A stretch of DNA of 42,529 nucleotides from Oscillospiraceae bacterium (GCA_017430985.1 JAFRLZ010000034.1:1-42529); one strand, 5' to 3'. Positions 25,701 to 32,797 are shown, counted from the stretch's first letter. Numbers and translations are program-made. Notes: generated by a model not told the origin, from the letters alone.

Positions 25701-26370
25701 TAATGCCTGTCAGGCTCGTGCAGGATCTGAAGTTCTCGCCGAGGCTCGATACGCTCGCGGGGATCGTAACACTCGTCAGCGAAAAGCACTGATCGAAGGC
25801 ATAGTCACATAGGCCCGTCAGGCCCTCGGGCAAGCTGAGGCTGACGATTCGCTGGGTATAAGTTGGAACCCAGGGGCTGCTCGTCATTTCGCCTGAGCCC
25901 TCGATGACCAGCGCGCCGGTATCGTACAGAGTCCAGGTCAGATTATCGCCGCAATTGCCGGTCTCGACGACCGTGGGGCCGTCGCCGTTCCGGCTCGGCT
26001 CGGGATTGGACTCTGGCTCGGGATCGGGGGCAGGCTCCTGAATCTCGAAGCGCGCGGCGACGGTCACGTCGATGGAATCCTCCGTCACCGTGACGAGCTC
26101 CGTGTCGCCCTCGGAAAAGAGCTGTGTCTCACCGACGAACCAGCCGACGAAGACCTGACCCTCCGGGGCCTCGGGGTCGGCGGGCTTGACAAGCGTATCC
26201 CCGTCCTTCACGAGCTGCGCTTCGCCGTAGGGCTCGCCGTCCACGGTGAAGGTGTAGCTCACCGTTTTGGGCGCGCCGGGCTCGTCCCCCTCCGCGAAGG
26301 CGGCGGCGGGCAGCAGCGACAGGCACAGCGCCAGACACAGCAGCAGGGCCAGTCCTTTTTTCAGACTCAT
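19711..26370 (-). CDS. Giant secreted protein: InlB-like repeat, BspA-type LRRs, parallel beta-helix
   Basis: The 2219-residue product has a signal peptide (KKGLALLLCLALCLSLLPAAAFA) and a bacterial-repeat/InlB-like module at about 35-110 (VGWFVGETQLF). A Glu/Pro linker leads to BspA-type leucine-rich repeats at about 138-790 (units like SLTSVTIPASVTSIGDYAF) in two blocks, each opened by a WTL-x3-G-x-L module. A region of about 800-1770 with right-handed beta-helix character follows (VTITGHVELTGG, LRNVVIDNCGDG), then a mixed C-terminal part ending NFGEVWPG. No sorting signal is seen. Such proteins usually adhere to host or community partners. The start at 26370 has AGAGG upstream; the frame extends to a TTG at 26379. 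Confidence 0.9.
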   Translation of the reverse strand: MSLKKGLALLLCLALCLSLLPAAAFAEGDEPGAPKTVSYTFTVDGEPYGEAQLVKDGDTLVKPADPEAPEGQVFVGWFVGETQLFSEGDTELVTVTEDSIDVTVAARFEIQEPAPDPEPESNPEPSRNGDGPTVVETGNCGDNLTWTLYDTGALVIEGSGEMTSSPWVPTYTQRIVSLSLPEGLTGLCDYAFDQCFSLTSVTIPASVSSLGENFRSCTSLTGITVDPNNPNYMDVDGVVFNKTETTLILCPAGMSGSYTIPADVTSIGESAFYGCSALTGVTIPASVTQIGDCAFVNCSSLSEIVVPAGVTQIGLTTFGFCRALQSVTLPEGLEEIADCAFMGCSSLTSLTIPASVTSIGNAFDCPNMTSIQVAAGSQNFQSIDGVVYSADGTVLRFCPNGKSGSFTIPASVTSIGDNAFMNCSALTGVTIQAGVTSIGVCAFQNCSGLTTIELPTGVTSIGEQAFYWCTSLTSFTIPASVTSIGDYAFDGCNALADVTFTGTEDERAAVVGGWSTEGNNPFFSASWHYAASNSPTVVAEGFAGDCSWTLDSEGCLTFSDGSWLGWYTSADEIPWANYKDQIVTVVFGNGINVVPQYAFSGCTALEAVSIPNGVTNIDNYAFCGCTAMEIVFLPSGLLRIGDCAFCGCSALEAISIPASVTQIGGAAFGNCASLQGFELYGTPGMLFGSIFYNDGSDGSAAGGCPLLQSAGPLGEYPYDYAYSWTDSIPDCAFMGMDALTDLTIPASVTQIGDRAVAGCSALTDIWFGGTQNEWDALMATHAWGIGDTEAAFFSATVHCAEEPQGEDQNLASNDLLWDNCTVGDTRIVGGTAEDPVRITVKGDVTITGHVELTGGYVEIVPDETEPGRLLVSQSGFDGRLTDHTSSAPVLLVSGCVSIRNVSFAASGPAGALTAVALNSDLVSLDMSGVSVTGVGKGLTVYSNPCGAVRLSGCSFSGCQRGVDLVDPEHLASPSLIFRAADCSFTDCTQFGVRSGPYTLQLERTSFSGAATGLEESNARLVDCAVNSADEGGQFIVAGSTSIGLFDMSSCVVEVPPIQVAGALSGTINVTRYNGEVLAAGLGSYAITQSDVDCFHYDLDAEQSGNISDVELVLSGSEIRVERTLSDALVWHDGEQITAARVTGSQDPEQPVIITVEGAVTLCNPIRFSGYVELVSDDDLPGSLSPAANLPYSEALLTTDGGLVLRGLSIDASEAELVSVVAAADNAESVTLDGTSISSALGNALASTGEFSMCTFTLTGGSALSGCRYGVQAHESADILVDGATVSGCSTALHWEEGSCTLLSGTIENNGVAFDSGCYPVIGDLYLEGGVVQENTNDFGTVSITLHISGAPQIGPIDLTNRSGGSGASSRYIELMIDGPLSGPVSLTNCSDELVAVPPWDGMNEVYSYQISQSDVDCLIYEPSAAETTGGLESALLALETRERMGYDGQGEEIVIEYNVVVLQRDTAANLTLQEDESYGEVRVVGSNAPQDPFLVYVDGDVTLDGALTITGGAVEICPAPGAESSSITFTSGDYGLFILGGDENGSLRVNGVDLIGGGAQNAVHDGRTGAYEQPLTLENLSITGFEGGRAVWVSERSAATLRNVVIDNCGDGVASVSTEPCVLDHCRITNTDIAVGLAADLSEWITSGPMRLNDCVITGNGTGVRLEVSDCVLIDCRVEDNIIDLFGGIYSLGGLVRIGKVDLFSGAETEDIELWVESALTEGSSITVCNAADRLVAQGNRWNFEVEHQLTAADAACFHYEESAAELAGNGVYSQPYLDAANNRLVIDISYKAFVDLAALSGADGYTIAPAAFEDEGEILELDAAHAQSYDNGDGRGYFLIYDHGCVWFSFTIGVGYCRGSGFGIWLGSGNAQALEWTTEPPVPGVQNGEGNEGEVIYFAVSAEDQTEISVTGVENVGECTVLRALSLVFDDVPKLKYYANVPASLAAEEGAYLGFFDTAGNELGRSLVSDGVAGTYKDEACTCFYYSVLPRFFESEIRLRVFHADGTPAALSAGGEDCTAAGFPFSLNDYAETMEVSGSTPEMRALAAALDDYGAAAVSYFGTGSSATSAAVNAVTYEMLDVFAAQIGGELPTGITKAQMSVMFETDNSIRVYFVFDASSGRQPGDYSYTIDGSPAELRQSGGRYYLTVTGIAAKKLDDAHTFAVTDGEKTYTVTASALSYAQLLARYGTRPGHEELGKALYLYAKAANINFGEVWPG
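24125..25780 (-). repeat. Tandem LRR-encoding DNA repeats
   Basis: The plus strand shows a recurring GTCACGCTCGCCGGGATCGT-like unit at about 24129, 24387, 24926, 25132, 25302 and 25507, with weaker copies near 25576 and 25748. It encodes the xVTIPASVTxIG core of the BspA-type repeats. Units are spaced about 69 bases apart or at multiples of it, as expected for 23-residue repeats. Several copies are identical over about 25 bases and could recombine. Confidence 0.8.
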
Positions 26371-26574
26371 CACATCCAACCTCTTTTCGATCCGTGTTAC
26401 GTTTTTTCAGCCGGGATAGTATGTATACTTTTACACTTTATGGTAACACGAAAAGCCCGTCGCCGCAAGCGTTTTTTACAGATTCCGCCGCGTCGGCGGG
26501 AGGGGCAGGCCCCTCCCCTGCGACGTGTGACATAGGTTTTCCCCGCAGGGGCGAGCTGTGCTCGCCCGTCCGCT
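26371..26574. other. Intergenic region with GC-rich inverted repeats
   Basis: This 204-base region holds two hairpins: GGGAGGGGC-AG-GCCCCTCCC near 26498-26517 and GGGCGAGC-TGT-GCTCGCCC near 26548-26566, close to the stop of the GT2 gene. Neither has a T-tract on the minus strand. A TATACA/TACTAT-like box near 26418-26428 (minus) may be the -10 for the giant gene, but no good -35 at standard spacing was found. Confidence 0.45.
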
Positions 26575-27675
26575 TCATCCGAGCCACTTTCGCCCGCCGA
26601 GGGCGCGGTAGAGCCGCCGCGCCGCCCGCCAGAGCGGCCGGGGCACAAAGCGGCGGCAGCGGTCCTTGACGCGTAGACGGCGCGGCGCGAGCGGCGGCGG
26701 ACCGGGCTCCGGCCGCGACCACTTCTCCGCGCCAGCGGGGAAGAGCATGGGCGTCCGGCGGAACTTCTCCCGGATGCGCTCGTAATTCGCCTCCCACTCC
26801 GGCTTCGGGTGCGCCGCCTGCGAGGTGTCGGCGTTGAGCCAGAGGCGGTAGAGCCCCGTGAGATACGGGACGTCGGTCACGCCCGCCAGCGGGGCGAGAC
26901 GCATAAGATAGTCCCAGTCCTCGGTCGTGCTCAGGCTCTCGTCGAAGATCAGGCCCCACTCCCGGAACCAGACCGTCGGGAAAGCCAGGCCGAGCAGCGG
27001 GCAGAGGTTCACGTTCAGCTGCCGCGCGAAGTGGAACGGCGCGCAGCACTCGGCCCCGGGCGCGGCCGCGGAGCGCAGGCCGCGCCCGTCGGGGAGGAGC
27101 TCCCACTTCTGCGTGGCCACCCAGGCGTGCAGGATGCGGCCCGGCGCGCGCCCGGCGGCGCTGTGGAAGCGTTCCACCCAGTCCTCGAACACGAGATCGT
27201 CGTCGTCCAGAACCGCCGCCCAGGCGCCGCGGGCATGAGCAAAGCCGAGGTTCAGCGGCGCGGTGCGGTTGCCGCCCGCGAGCTCGAAGAAGCGGATGCG
27301 CTCGCGCAGGGAGCGCGGCAGCTCCTCCAGACAGCGCAGCAGCTCCTCCCGCCCCGGCTCGTCCAGGCGGTGCCCGATCAGCAGCAGCTCAAAGTCCTCG
27401 TCCGTCTGCGCGGCGAGGCTCAGCAGCATGTCCCGCAGCCTGTCCGGGCGGCGGCCCTGCGTGCGTGTGATCACGCTGAGAAAGGGCCGCCGCCCTTCGC
27501 TTTCCGCCTCCGCCTCGACGATGGGGCGATAGCGCTCGGCGAACAGCCGTTCCGGTTTTTCCGACAGCTCGTTCAAATAGCGGATATAGTCGCCGAGGCC
27601 GCCGCCTCCGCCCAGAGCTTCGGCGTTTCGCGCCAGGCGGCGCAGCTCCCCGGCGAGCGTTTTCTCTTCCGGCAT
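26575..27675 (-). CDS. Family 2 glycosyltransferase (second GT2, operon end)
   Basis: This GT-A fold transferase would add a sugar to the exported polymer. The 366-residue product has a helical N-terminus of about 80 residues, then the GT2 domain: FLSVITRTQGRRPDRLRDMLLSLAAQT (about 80-106), NLGFAHARGAWAAVLDDDD (with the metal-binding acidic cluster, near 170), and a downstream DESLSTTEDWDYLMRLA (near 265). The start at 27675 has GAGGAG 6 bases upstream; the longer open frame lacks a site. It is the last gene of the second polysaccharide operon. Confidence 0.88.
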   Translation of the reverse strand: MPEEKTLAGELRRLARNAEALGGGGGLGDYIRYLNELSEKPERLFAERYRPIVEAEAESEGRRPFLSVITRTQGRRPDRLRDMLLSLAAQTDEDFELLLIGHRLDEPGREELLRCLEELPRSLRERIRFFELAGGNRTAPLNLGFAHARGAWAAVLDDDDLVFEDWVERFHSAAGRAPGRILHAWVATQKWELLPDGRGLRSAAAPGAECCAPFHFARQLNVNLCPLLGLAFPTVWFREWGLIFDESLSTTEDWDYLMRLAPLAGVTDVPYLTGLYRLWLNADTSQAAHPKPEWEANYERIREKFRRTPMLFPAGAEKWSRPEPGPPPLAPRRLRVKDRCRRFVPRPLWRAARRLYRALGGRKWLG

Positions 27676-27685
27676 GGTCTTCTCC

Positions 27686-28585
27686 TCAATAGCTGTAGCG
27701 CATCGCGGCGCAGCCCCAGCCGACGAAGCTCGCGACGCGGTGCTCCGCATCGAGCCTGTCCGGCAGGCGGCCCGCCGCGCGGCGGCGCTCGAAGGCGGCG
27801 GCCGCGGCGCGCTGCTCCGGCGTCCCCCCGGCGTAGAGCTCCAGCAGCCGCTCGAGCCGCTTGGGCCGCGACCACTTCCAGCTCAGCAGCAGGGCGCTCT
27901 CCGCTGCGTAATACCGCTCGGCCTCCGTCGCCTCCCAGCGCGCCTTCGCGTCGAGATGTTTGGGATGGCAGACCGGCGCGTCCGGGCAGTAGCGCAGGAT
28001 ATGGCCCGCCAGACGCAGCCGCCAGGAGAGGTCCACGTCGTCGCCGTAGAGGAAAAAGCTGTCGCTGTCGAAGCCGCCGACTTCCCGGAACGCCCCGGCG
28101 CGCAGCAGCGCGCAGGCCGTCGCGCTCCAGGGCGTCTCCAGGCTGCGCTCGTCGTAGACCTTGGGGTGCTCCAGCGGGAGCTGCCGGGCCTCGGCCAGCG
28201 CCGTGCCCGGCAGGCGCAGCGCCGCGTGCAGCGCCGTCAGCGAGCGCGGCGCGAGCAGCACGTCGGGGTTCATCACGAGCAGGAGCTCCGCCGCGCCGTC
28301 CTCAGCCAGCAGATCGTGCCCCAGCGCGGAGCCCGTGTTGCGGCCGAAGAAGCGGTATTCGAGCTTCAGCTCGCCCCCCAGGCGCGCGGCGAGCGCGGCG
28401 ATCTCCTCCGGCGTGAACAGGGGCTCCGGCGAGGCGTCGCCCCAGCGGAGCGACGCCTCGCCGAGCAGCCCCGCCCGCTCCCGCTCGACGCGCAGGGCGT
28501 TTGCCAGGTATTCGGCGGCGCGCGCCAGGGCTCGCTTGTCATTTTGATACAGCACAGACTGTGCCTGCAGAGCCGGTCGTTCCAC
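27686..28585 (-). CDS. Family 2 glycosyltransferase (rhamnosyltransferase-like)
   Basis: The 299-residue product has GT2 features: VLYQNDKRALARAAEYL near the N-terminus, ELLLVMNPDVLLAP with an NPD variant of the DxD motif near 110, FREVGGFDSDSFFLYGDDVDLSWRLRLAG near 190 (the usual acceptor-side motif), and a late ALLLSWKWSRPKRL helix. The GTG start at 28585 is chosen for AAAGGAG 7 bases before it. This makes the gene overlap the epimerase end by 47 bases in another frame. The opening strand is slightly shorter than usual for the family. Confidence 0.85.
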   Translation of the reverse strand: MERPALQAQSVLYQNDKRALARAAEYLANALRVERERAGLLGEASLRWGDASPEPLFTPEEIAALAARLGGELKLEYRFFGRNTGSALGHDLLAEDGAAELLLVMNPDVLLAPRSLTALHAALRLPGTALAEARQLPLEHPKVYDERSLETPWSATACALLRAGAFREVGGFDSDSFFLYGDDVDLSWRLRLAGHILRYCPDAPVCHPKHLDAKARWEATEAERYYAAESALLLSWKWSRPKRLERLLELYAGGTPEQRAAAAAFERRRAAGRLPDRLDAEHRVASFVGWGCAAMRYSY

Positions 28586-29441
28586 GGCAGTTCTCCTTTG
28601 CAGCTTCCCCGGCGGCGGCCAGGATCGCGTCGATCTTGCGGCGCGAGCCCCAGACGGCCCCGTCCGGGCGCTTTTCCGGGTAGGCGCCGTAGTCCAGGCG
28701 GATCGGCAGCCCACGCTCGCGGATGAAACGCTCCGCGCGCTCGCCCAACGGCTCGGGCCGGCCCGAGCAGCACTCGATCACGCCGCCGATCCTGTCCTGC
28801 AGGACCGCGGCGGCGATCTGCCCGGCGAGCTCCCCGACCTCGATGAAATCGAAGCGCCGCCGGCCGCTCGTGAAGGGGAAGCTCGTCTCCCCCCGCTCCG
28901 CCGCCCGCAGGATGCCGGTGAAGACCGAGCGGTTGTGCTCGTCGTCGCCGGTGATGTAGTAGGCGCGCAGCCATTGGAAGAGCGCGCCGTGCTCCTCGCA
29001 CAGCAGGCGGCCCGTCCGGCGCAGCGCGGTCTTGGCGATCCCGTAGAGCGTGTCCGGACAGCCGACGGAGTCCTCCCCGATCTCTCCGTCAAAGCCGCCC
29101 AGCTCGTGCATCGTGCCCATCACGGCGAGCTGCCGCAGCCCGCCGCGCAGCATGTCCCGCAGAAAGACGTAGTGCTTCGGCAGCTCCAGGATATGCGCGT
29201 CGGAGCCGTGCCGGAAGCCGTCCCGCCAGGCCAGATGCAGGCAGACGTCCGGCTCGCCGCAGTCGCGGAAGATCGTGGGCGAGCCGCTGAAAAAGTCGAG
29301 GTCCAGCCGCTCGGCGCGGCCGTCCGCCGCCTGCGCGTGATGCGCCGGGATCAGCACCCGCGCCCCGGCGTCGCAGAGCGCGCGCACCGCGTGGCGGCCG
29401 ATATAGCCGCCCGCGCCCGTCACGAAGACGGTCTTGGTCAT
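28539..29441 (-). CDS. NAD-dependent epimerase/dehydratase
   Basis: The 300-residue short-chain dehydrogenase of the extended type begins with the Rossmann motif VFVTGAGGYIGRHAV and carries the catalytic Y-x3-K in DTLYGIAKTALRR (about 137). It probably modifies a nucleotide sugar used by the flanking glycosyltransferases. It lies between a GT4 gene (44-base gap) and the GT2 gene it overlaps. The exact sugar reaction cannot be stated from sequence. Confidence 0.9.
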   Translation of the reverse strand: MTKTVFVTGAGGYIGRHAVRALCDAGARVLIPAHHAQAADGRAERLDLDFFSGSPTIFRDCGEPDVCLHLAWRDGFRHGSDAHILELPKHYVFLRDMLRGGLRQLAVMGTMHELGGFDGEIGEDSVGCPDTLYGIAKTALRRTGRLLCEEHGALFQWLRAYYITGDDEHNRSVFTGILRAAERGETSFPFTSGRRRFDFIEVGELAGQIAAAVLQDRIGGVIECCSGRPEPLGERAERFIRERGLPIRLDYGAYPEKRPDGAVWGSRRKIDAILAAAGEAAKENCRGTTGSAGTVCAVSK

Positions 29442-29484
29442 TCTCCTCCCCCCTCGGCACAGGATATGCCGCGGGGGGACAGGC

Positions 29485-30540
29485 TCAGAACAGCGCCTGC
29501 AGCTCGCGCAGACGCTCGGCGTCCAGCGCCGCCGCGTCCAGCGGCTCGCGCCGTTTCGGGCTGTAGGCCGCCATCGCCGCCGCGAGCGAGACGGCGTTTT
29601 TTTCGCATACGACGGCGTGATCGCGCAGATCGAGCAGCTCGTCGCTGACGGGCGCGGTGGTGATCAGCTCCCGGCCGAGCGCGAGCGCCTCCATGCAGAC
29701 AAGGGGGAAGCCCTCGTGATCCGAGGCGAGTACGAGGCAGTCCGCCGCGGCCAGCCAGGGATAGGGGTTCGGCTGCGCGCCGCAGAGCGTGACGCAGCCG
29801 TCCAGCCCGCTTTCACGGACATAGCGTTCGCAGTCGCCGCGCGCCGGGCCGTCGCCCACCAGCAGCAATCGGAGATCCCCGCGCTCCGCGCGCGCCATGC
29901 GAAAGGCCGTCAGCAGCCGGTGCAGGCGCTTCTGCCGCTCGTCGAGACGGCCGAGGAAGAGCAGCACCGTCTCCCCCTCTCCGCGCCGGAAGGGGCAGGG
30001 CTCCGCCGCGAGTTTTTTCAGCCGCGCCGCGCCGACGAGGTTGCCGACGACCGCCGTCCTTGCCTCAAGGCGCGGCTGCAGACGCAGGAAGGCCGCGCGG
30101 CTCTCGCGGGAGACGAAGAGGATGCGGTGAAACCATCCGGCCCGCAGGCGGCGGAAGAAGGCCTGCTCCTCGCGCTCCGAGCGGAAGACGAGGCTGAAAT
30201 CGTTGTGGACCCAGAGGCAGGCCCTGCGCGAGGCGAGGCGCGCCATGCGGCTGCCGGGGAGATCGTCGGTGCAGAAGGCGCAGGAAAAGTCATAGCGCCG
30301 CGCGTGCCGGAGCGCCCAGAGCGCGAGATGCGCGGCGTTGTGCAGGCGGCGGCCGGGGCGGGAGCGCGGCGCCTCGCACAGCGTCACGCGCGCGTCGAGC
30401 TCCGGCAGCAGCGCGCCGCGCCGCGCCTGCAGGACGAGCGTGAGCGCATAGTCCGGCGCGAGCGCGTTGAGCAGGTTCACCAGCGCCCGCTCCACCCCGC
30501 CGATCTCCAGGTCCCGCGCGAAGAAGATCAGGCGCTTCAC
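29485..30540 (-). CDS. Family 4 glycosyltransferase
   Basis: The 351-residue product has the GT-B fold of GT4: an N-terminal IGGVERALVNLLNAL, a central LLFLGRLDERQKRLHRLLTAF, LLLVGDGPARGDCERYV, CGAQPNPYPWLAAADCLVLASDHEGFPLVCMEALALG (with the E-x7-E-like donor motif), and a C-terminal helix. The GTG start at 30540 overlaps the stop of the ABC ATPase (GTGA) and has GGAGG 7 bases upstream. It probably adds a sugar to the polymer exported by the neighbouring ABC pair. Confidence 0.92.
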   Translation of the reverse strand: MKRLIFFARDLEIGGVERALVNLLNALAPDYALTLVLQARRGALLPELDARVTLCEAPRSRPGRRLHNAAHLALWALRHARRYDFSCAFCTDDLPGSRMARLASRRACLWVHNDFSLVFRSEREEQAFFRRLRAGWFHRILFVSRESRAAFLRLQPRLEARTAVVGNLVGAARLKKLAAEPCPFRRGEGETVLLFLGRLDERQKRLHRLLTAFRMARAERGDLRLLLVGDGPARGDCERYVRESGLDGCVTLCGAQPNPYPWLAAADCLVLASDHEGFPLVCMEALALGRELITTAPVSDELLDLRDHAVVCEKNAVSLAAAMAAYSPKRREPLDAAALDAERLRELQALF

Positions 30541-31304
30541 AGCTCCGCCTCCCCGCTCTGGGCGGCGCGGTAGGCCTCGCAGACCTCCGCAGACGGGCCG
30601 CTCAGCCGCAGCCGCCCGTGGTCGAGCCATAGCGCGCGGCCGCAGAGCTTCCGGATCGACTCGAGCGAGTGCGACACATAGAGCACCGTCGTCCCGCCGC
30701 GGATCATGGACACCATCTTTTCCTCGCTTTTGGCCTGAAAGGCCAGATCGCCCACAGCCAGGATCTCGTCCACGATCAGGATCTCCGGCTCGACGACCGT
30801 GGCAACCGAGAAGGCGAGCCGCGCCGTCATGCCGGAGGAAAAGTTCTTCACCGGCACTTCCAGGAAGTCCCGCAGCCCGGAAAAGGCCACGATCTCGTCA
30901 AAGCGCTCAAGCAGGAAATCCCGGCTGTAGCCCATCACCGCGCCGTTGAGAAAGATGTTCTCCCGCGCCGTCAGCTCCGGGTCGAAGCCCGCGCCCAGCT
31001 CGATCATCGGGCAGACGCTGCCGCAGACGCGGAGCTGTCCGCCGCTCGGCTTGTAGACCCCGGCCACCAGCTTGAGCAGCGTGGATTTGCCCGCGCCGTT
31101 GCCGCCCACGAGCCCGACCACCTCGCCGCTGTCCACCCGGAAGGCCACGTCGCGCAGCGCCCAGAACTCGCTCCGGCGGCCGCGGCCGCGGCGTGCGGGG
31201 TCCAAGAGGTCCACGAAGCCCTGCTTGAGCGAAAAGCCTTTTTCGATCCCCAGATCGAAGCGCATGCCCAGCCCTTCGGCGCATATCATGGGTCCGCCCA
31301 TCAC
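30537..31304 (-). CDS. Polysaccharide ABC transporter ATP-binding subunit (Wzt/TagH-like)
   Basis: The 255-residue ATPase has Walker A GLVGGNGAGKSTLLK, the NFSSGMTARLAFS signature, Walker B EILIVDEILAVGD, and the switch His in YVSHSLESI. The unusually long N-terminal strand region before Walker A and the IELGAGFDPELTARENIFLNG segment are typical of O-antigen/teichoic-acid exporters. No C-terminal carbohydrate-binding domain is present, so coupling to polymer structure is not of the long Wzt type. AGGAGG lies 7 bases before a GTG at 31304; an ATG three bases later is equally possible. Confidence 0.94.
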   Translation of the reverse strand: MMGGPMICAEGLGMRFDLGIEKGFSLKQGFVDLLDPARRGRGRRSEFWALRDVAFRVDSGEVVGLVGGNGAGKSTLLKLVAGVYKPSGGQLRVCGSVCPMIELGAGFDPELTARENIFLNGAVMGYSRDFLLERFDEIVAFSGLRDFLEVPVKNFSSGMTARLAFSVATVVEPEILIVDEILAVGDLAFQAKSEEKMVSMIRGGTTVLYVSHSLESIRKLCGRALWLDHGRLRLSGPSAEVCEAYRAAQSGEAEL

Positions 31305-31315
31305 CGTCTTCCCTC

Positions 31316-32110
31316 CTACATGTAGTAAACGAATTCGTCCTGTTTCCTGCGGAAAACGGCTGCCCCGAGCCAGAGCGTCAGCCCCGCCGAGAGCGCGCAG
31401 GCGGCGAAGCTCAGCGCGCCGGGCGCGCGGCCGGTAAAGATGATCTGCCGGGCAAAGCTGATGTACTGGCAGAGCGGGTTGAGCCGCAGGAGCCTTTCAT
31501 ACAGGGGATCTCCCAGCATAGACAGATCCCAGAACAGCGGCGTCAGATACATCCACAGCGTCAGCGCCACGCCGTAGATATACAGCATGTCCCGCACGAA
31601 GACCGCGGCGGCCGCCAGCAGGAAGCTCATCCCCAGCGTGAAGGCGAACAGGCAGACGAAGGCGTAGGGCAGCAGCAGATGCGCCCAGTTCAGCCCTGTC
31701 CCCGTCAGCAGGATCACCGCATAGAGCGGCAGGAGCGTCAGCAGGAAGTTGATGCCGACGAAGAGGCATTTCGTCAGCGGGAACACATATTTCGGCACAT
31801 AGACCTTGTTGAGCAGGCTGAAGTTGGCCAGGATGCTGCTCATGCTCAGGTTCGTCGCCTCGCTGAAATAGTTGAAGAAGGTGATCCCCGTCAGCAGATA
31901 CACGGGGTAGCTCACGCCGGGGATCTCCGCGCGGAAGACGTGGGAGAAAACGACGGCCATGACGCTCATGGTCAGCACCGGGTACAGCAGGCTCCAGAGC
32001 ACGCCGAGCGCGCTGCGCTTGTACTTGACCTTGAAATCACGGCTCACGAGCTGCCGGATGAGGAAGCGGTATTTGTCCAGCGATAGCCGGATCTGTCGAA
32101 GCAGGCGCAT
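31316..32110 (-). CDS. Polysaccharide ABC-2 type permease (Wzm/TagG-like)
   Basis: The 264-residue protein has an amphipathic N-terminal segment with the RDFKVKYKRSALGVLWSLLYPV motif of ABC-2 exporters, then six predicted helices. With the ATPase encoded 11 bases downstream it forms the channel that carries a lipid-linked glycan across the membrane. It is the first gene of the second polysaccharide operon and is preceded by GGGGGAG. Confidence 0.93.
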   Translation of the reverse strand: MRLLRQIRLSLDKYRFLIRQLVSRDFKVKYKRSALGVLWSLLYPVLTMSVMAVVFSHVFRAEIPGVSYPVYLLTGITFFNYFSEATNLSMSSILANFSLLNKVYVPKYVFPLTKCLFVGINFLLTLLPLYAVILLTGTGLNWAHLLLPYAFVCLFAFTLGMSFLLAAAAVFVRDMLYIYGVALTLWMYLTPLFWDLSMLGDPLYERLLRLNPLCQYISFARQIIFTGRAPGALSFAACALSAGLTLWLGAAVFRRKQDEFVYYM

Positions 32111-32130
32111 GGCTCTCCCCCTTTCCGCAT

Positions 32131-32159
32131 AGTATTCTGCCCAGGATCTGCCTTTTCAA
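32131..32159 (-). promoter_or_regulatory. Candidate promoter of the second polysaccharide operon
   Basis: TTGAAA (32154-32159), 17 bases, AATACT (32131-32136) on the minus strand, 21 bases before the permease ATG. It is a modest match, adjacent to and divergent from the LOG-gene promoter. Confidence 0.55.
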
Positions 32160-32162
32160 CCC

Positions 32163-32191
32163 TTTACAGGCCAAGGGCTTTTCGGTATAAT
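32163..32191 (+). promoter_or_regulatory. Promoter of the LOG-family gene
   Basis: TTTACA (32163-32168), 17 bases, TATAAT (32186-32191), 30 bases before the ATG at 32222. Confidence 0.85.
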
Positions 32192-32221
32192 GCCTGTAAT
32201 GACGGAAAAGGCGGTGCGGAA

Positions 32222-32797
32222 ATGAAGATCTGTGTGTTCGGAGCGTCCGGCCATGAGCTGGACCGGGCCTATTTCGACGCGGCGGCGGAGCTCGGAAGGC
32301 TCCTGGGCCGGCAGGGGCATACGCTGGTTTTCGGCGCGGGCGACCGCGGCCTGATGGGGGCCTGCGCGCACGCCGCGGCGGCCGAGGGCGCGGAGATCAT
32401 CGGCGTCGCCCCGCGCTTCTTCGACGAGCCGGGCATCCTCTATCAAAGCTGCAGCCGCCTCATCCTCACCGAGACCATGCGCGAGCGCAAGGCGCTGATG
32501 GAGGAGCTGGCCGAGGCCTTCATCGTCATGCCCGGCGGGATCGGCACGCTGGAGGAATTCTTCGAGGTGCTGACGCTCAGGCAGCTCGGCCGCCACAGCA
32601 AGCCCATCGCGCTGCTCAACACCTGCGGCTGCTACGACGCGCTGCTCACGCTGCTGCAGCGGACGGCGCGCGAGCGCTTCATGAGCGCGGACTGTCTGTC
32701 CCTGTTCGCCCTCTGCCCGGACCCCTCCTCCGCGCTGGCATATGCCCTGCAGCCGCAGGAGCCGGTCCGCCGTTCTCTGCGGGACTATACGAAATGA
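32222..32797 (+). CDS. LOG family protein (TIGR00730-type nucleotide phosphoribohydrolase)
   Basis: The 191-residue Rossmann-fold protein carries the family motifs MRERKALMEELAEAF and PGGIGTLEEFFEVLT (about 99-118). In characterised members these bind and cleave a nucleoside 5'-monophosphate to base and ribose 5-phosphate. The first glycine motif reads FGAGDRGLMG, close to the usual GGGxxGLMG. Bacterial function beyond this activity is not well defined. It is a single-gene unit with its own promoter and terminator. Confidence 0.9.
   Translation: MKICVFGASGHELDRAYFDAAAELGRLLGRQGHTLVFGAGDRGLMGACAHAAAAEGAEIIGVAPRFFDEPGILYQSCSRLILTETMRERKALMEELAEAFIVMPGGIGTLEEFFEVLTLRQLGRHSKPIALLNTCGCYDALLTLLQRTARERFMSADCLSLFALCPDPSSALAYALQPQEPVRRSLRDYTK

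Noticed and set aside
24125-25780. Regularly spaced repeats resembling a CRISPR array
   Set aside because: The repeats are in frame and encode BspA-type leucine-rich repeats; the intervals are also coding and similar to each other, and no cas gene is present.
26397-26648. 83-codon minus-strand frame containing GRAQLAP-like sequence
   Set aside because: It overlaps the end of the GT2 gene and the GC-rich inverted repeats, and has no ribosome site. It looks like translation of an intergenic hairpin element.
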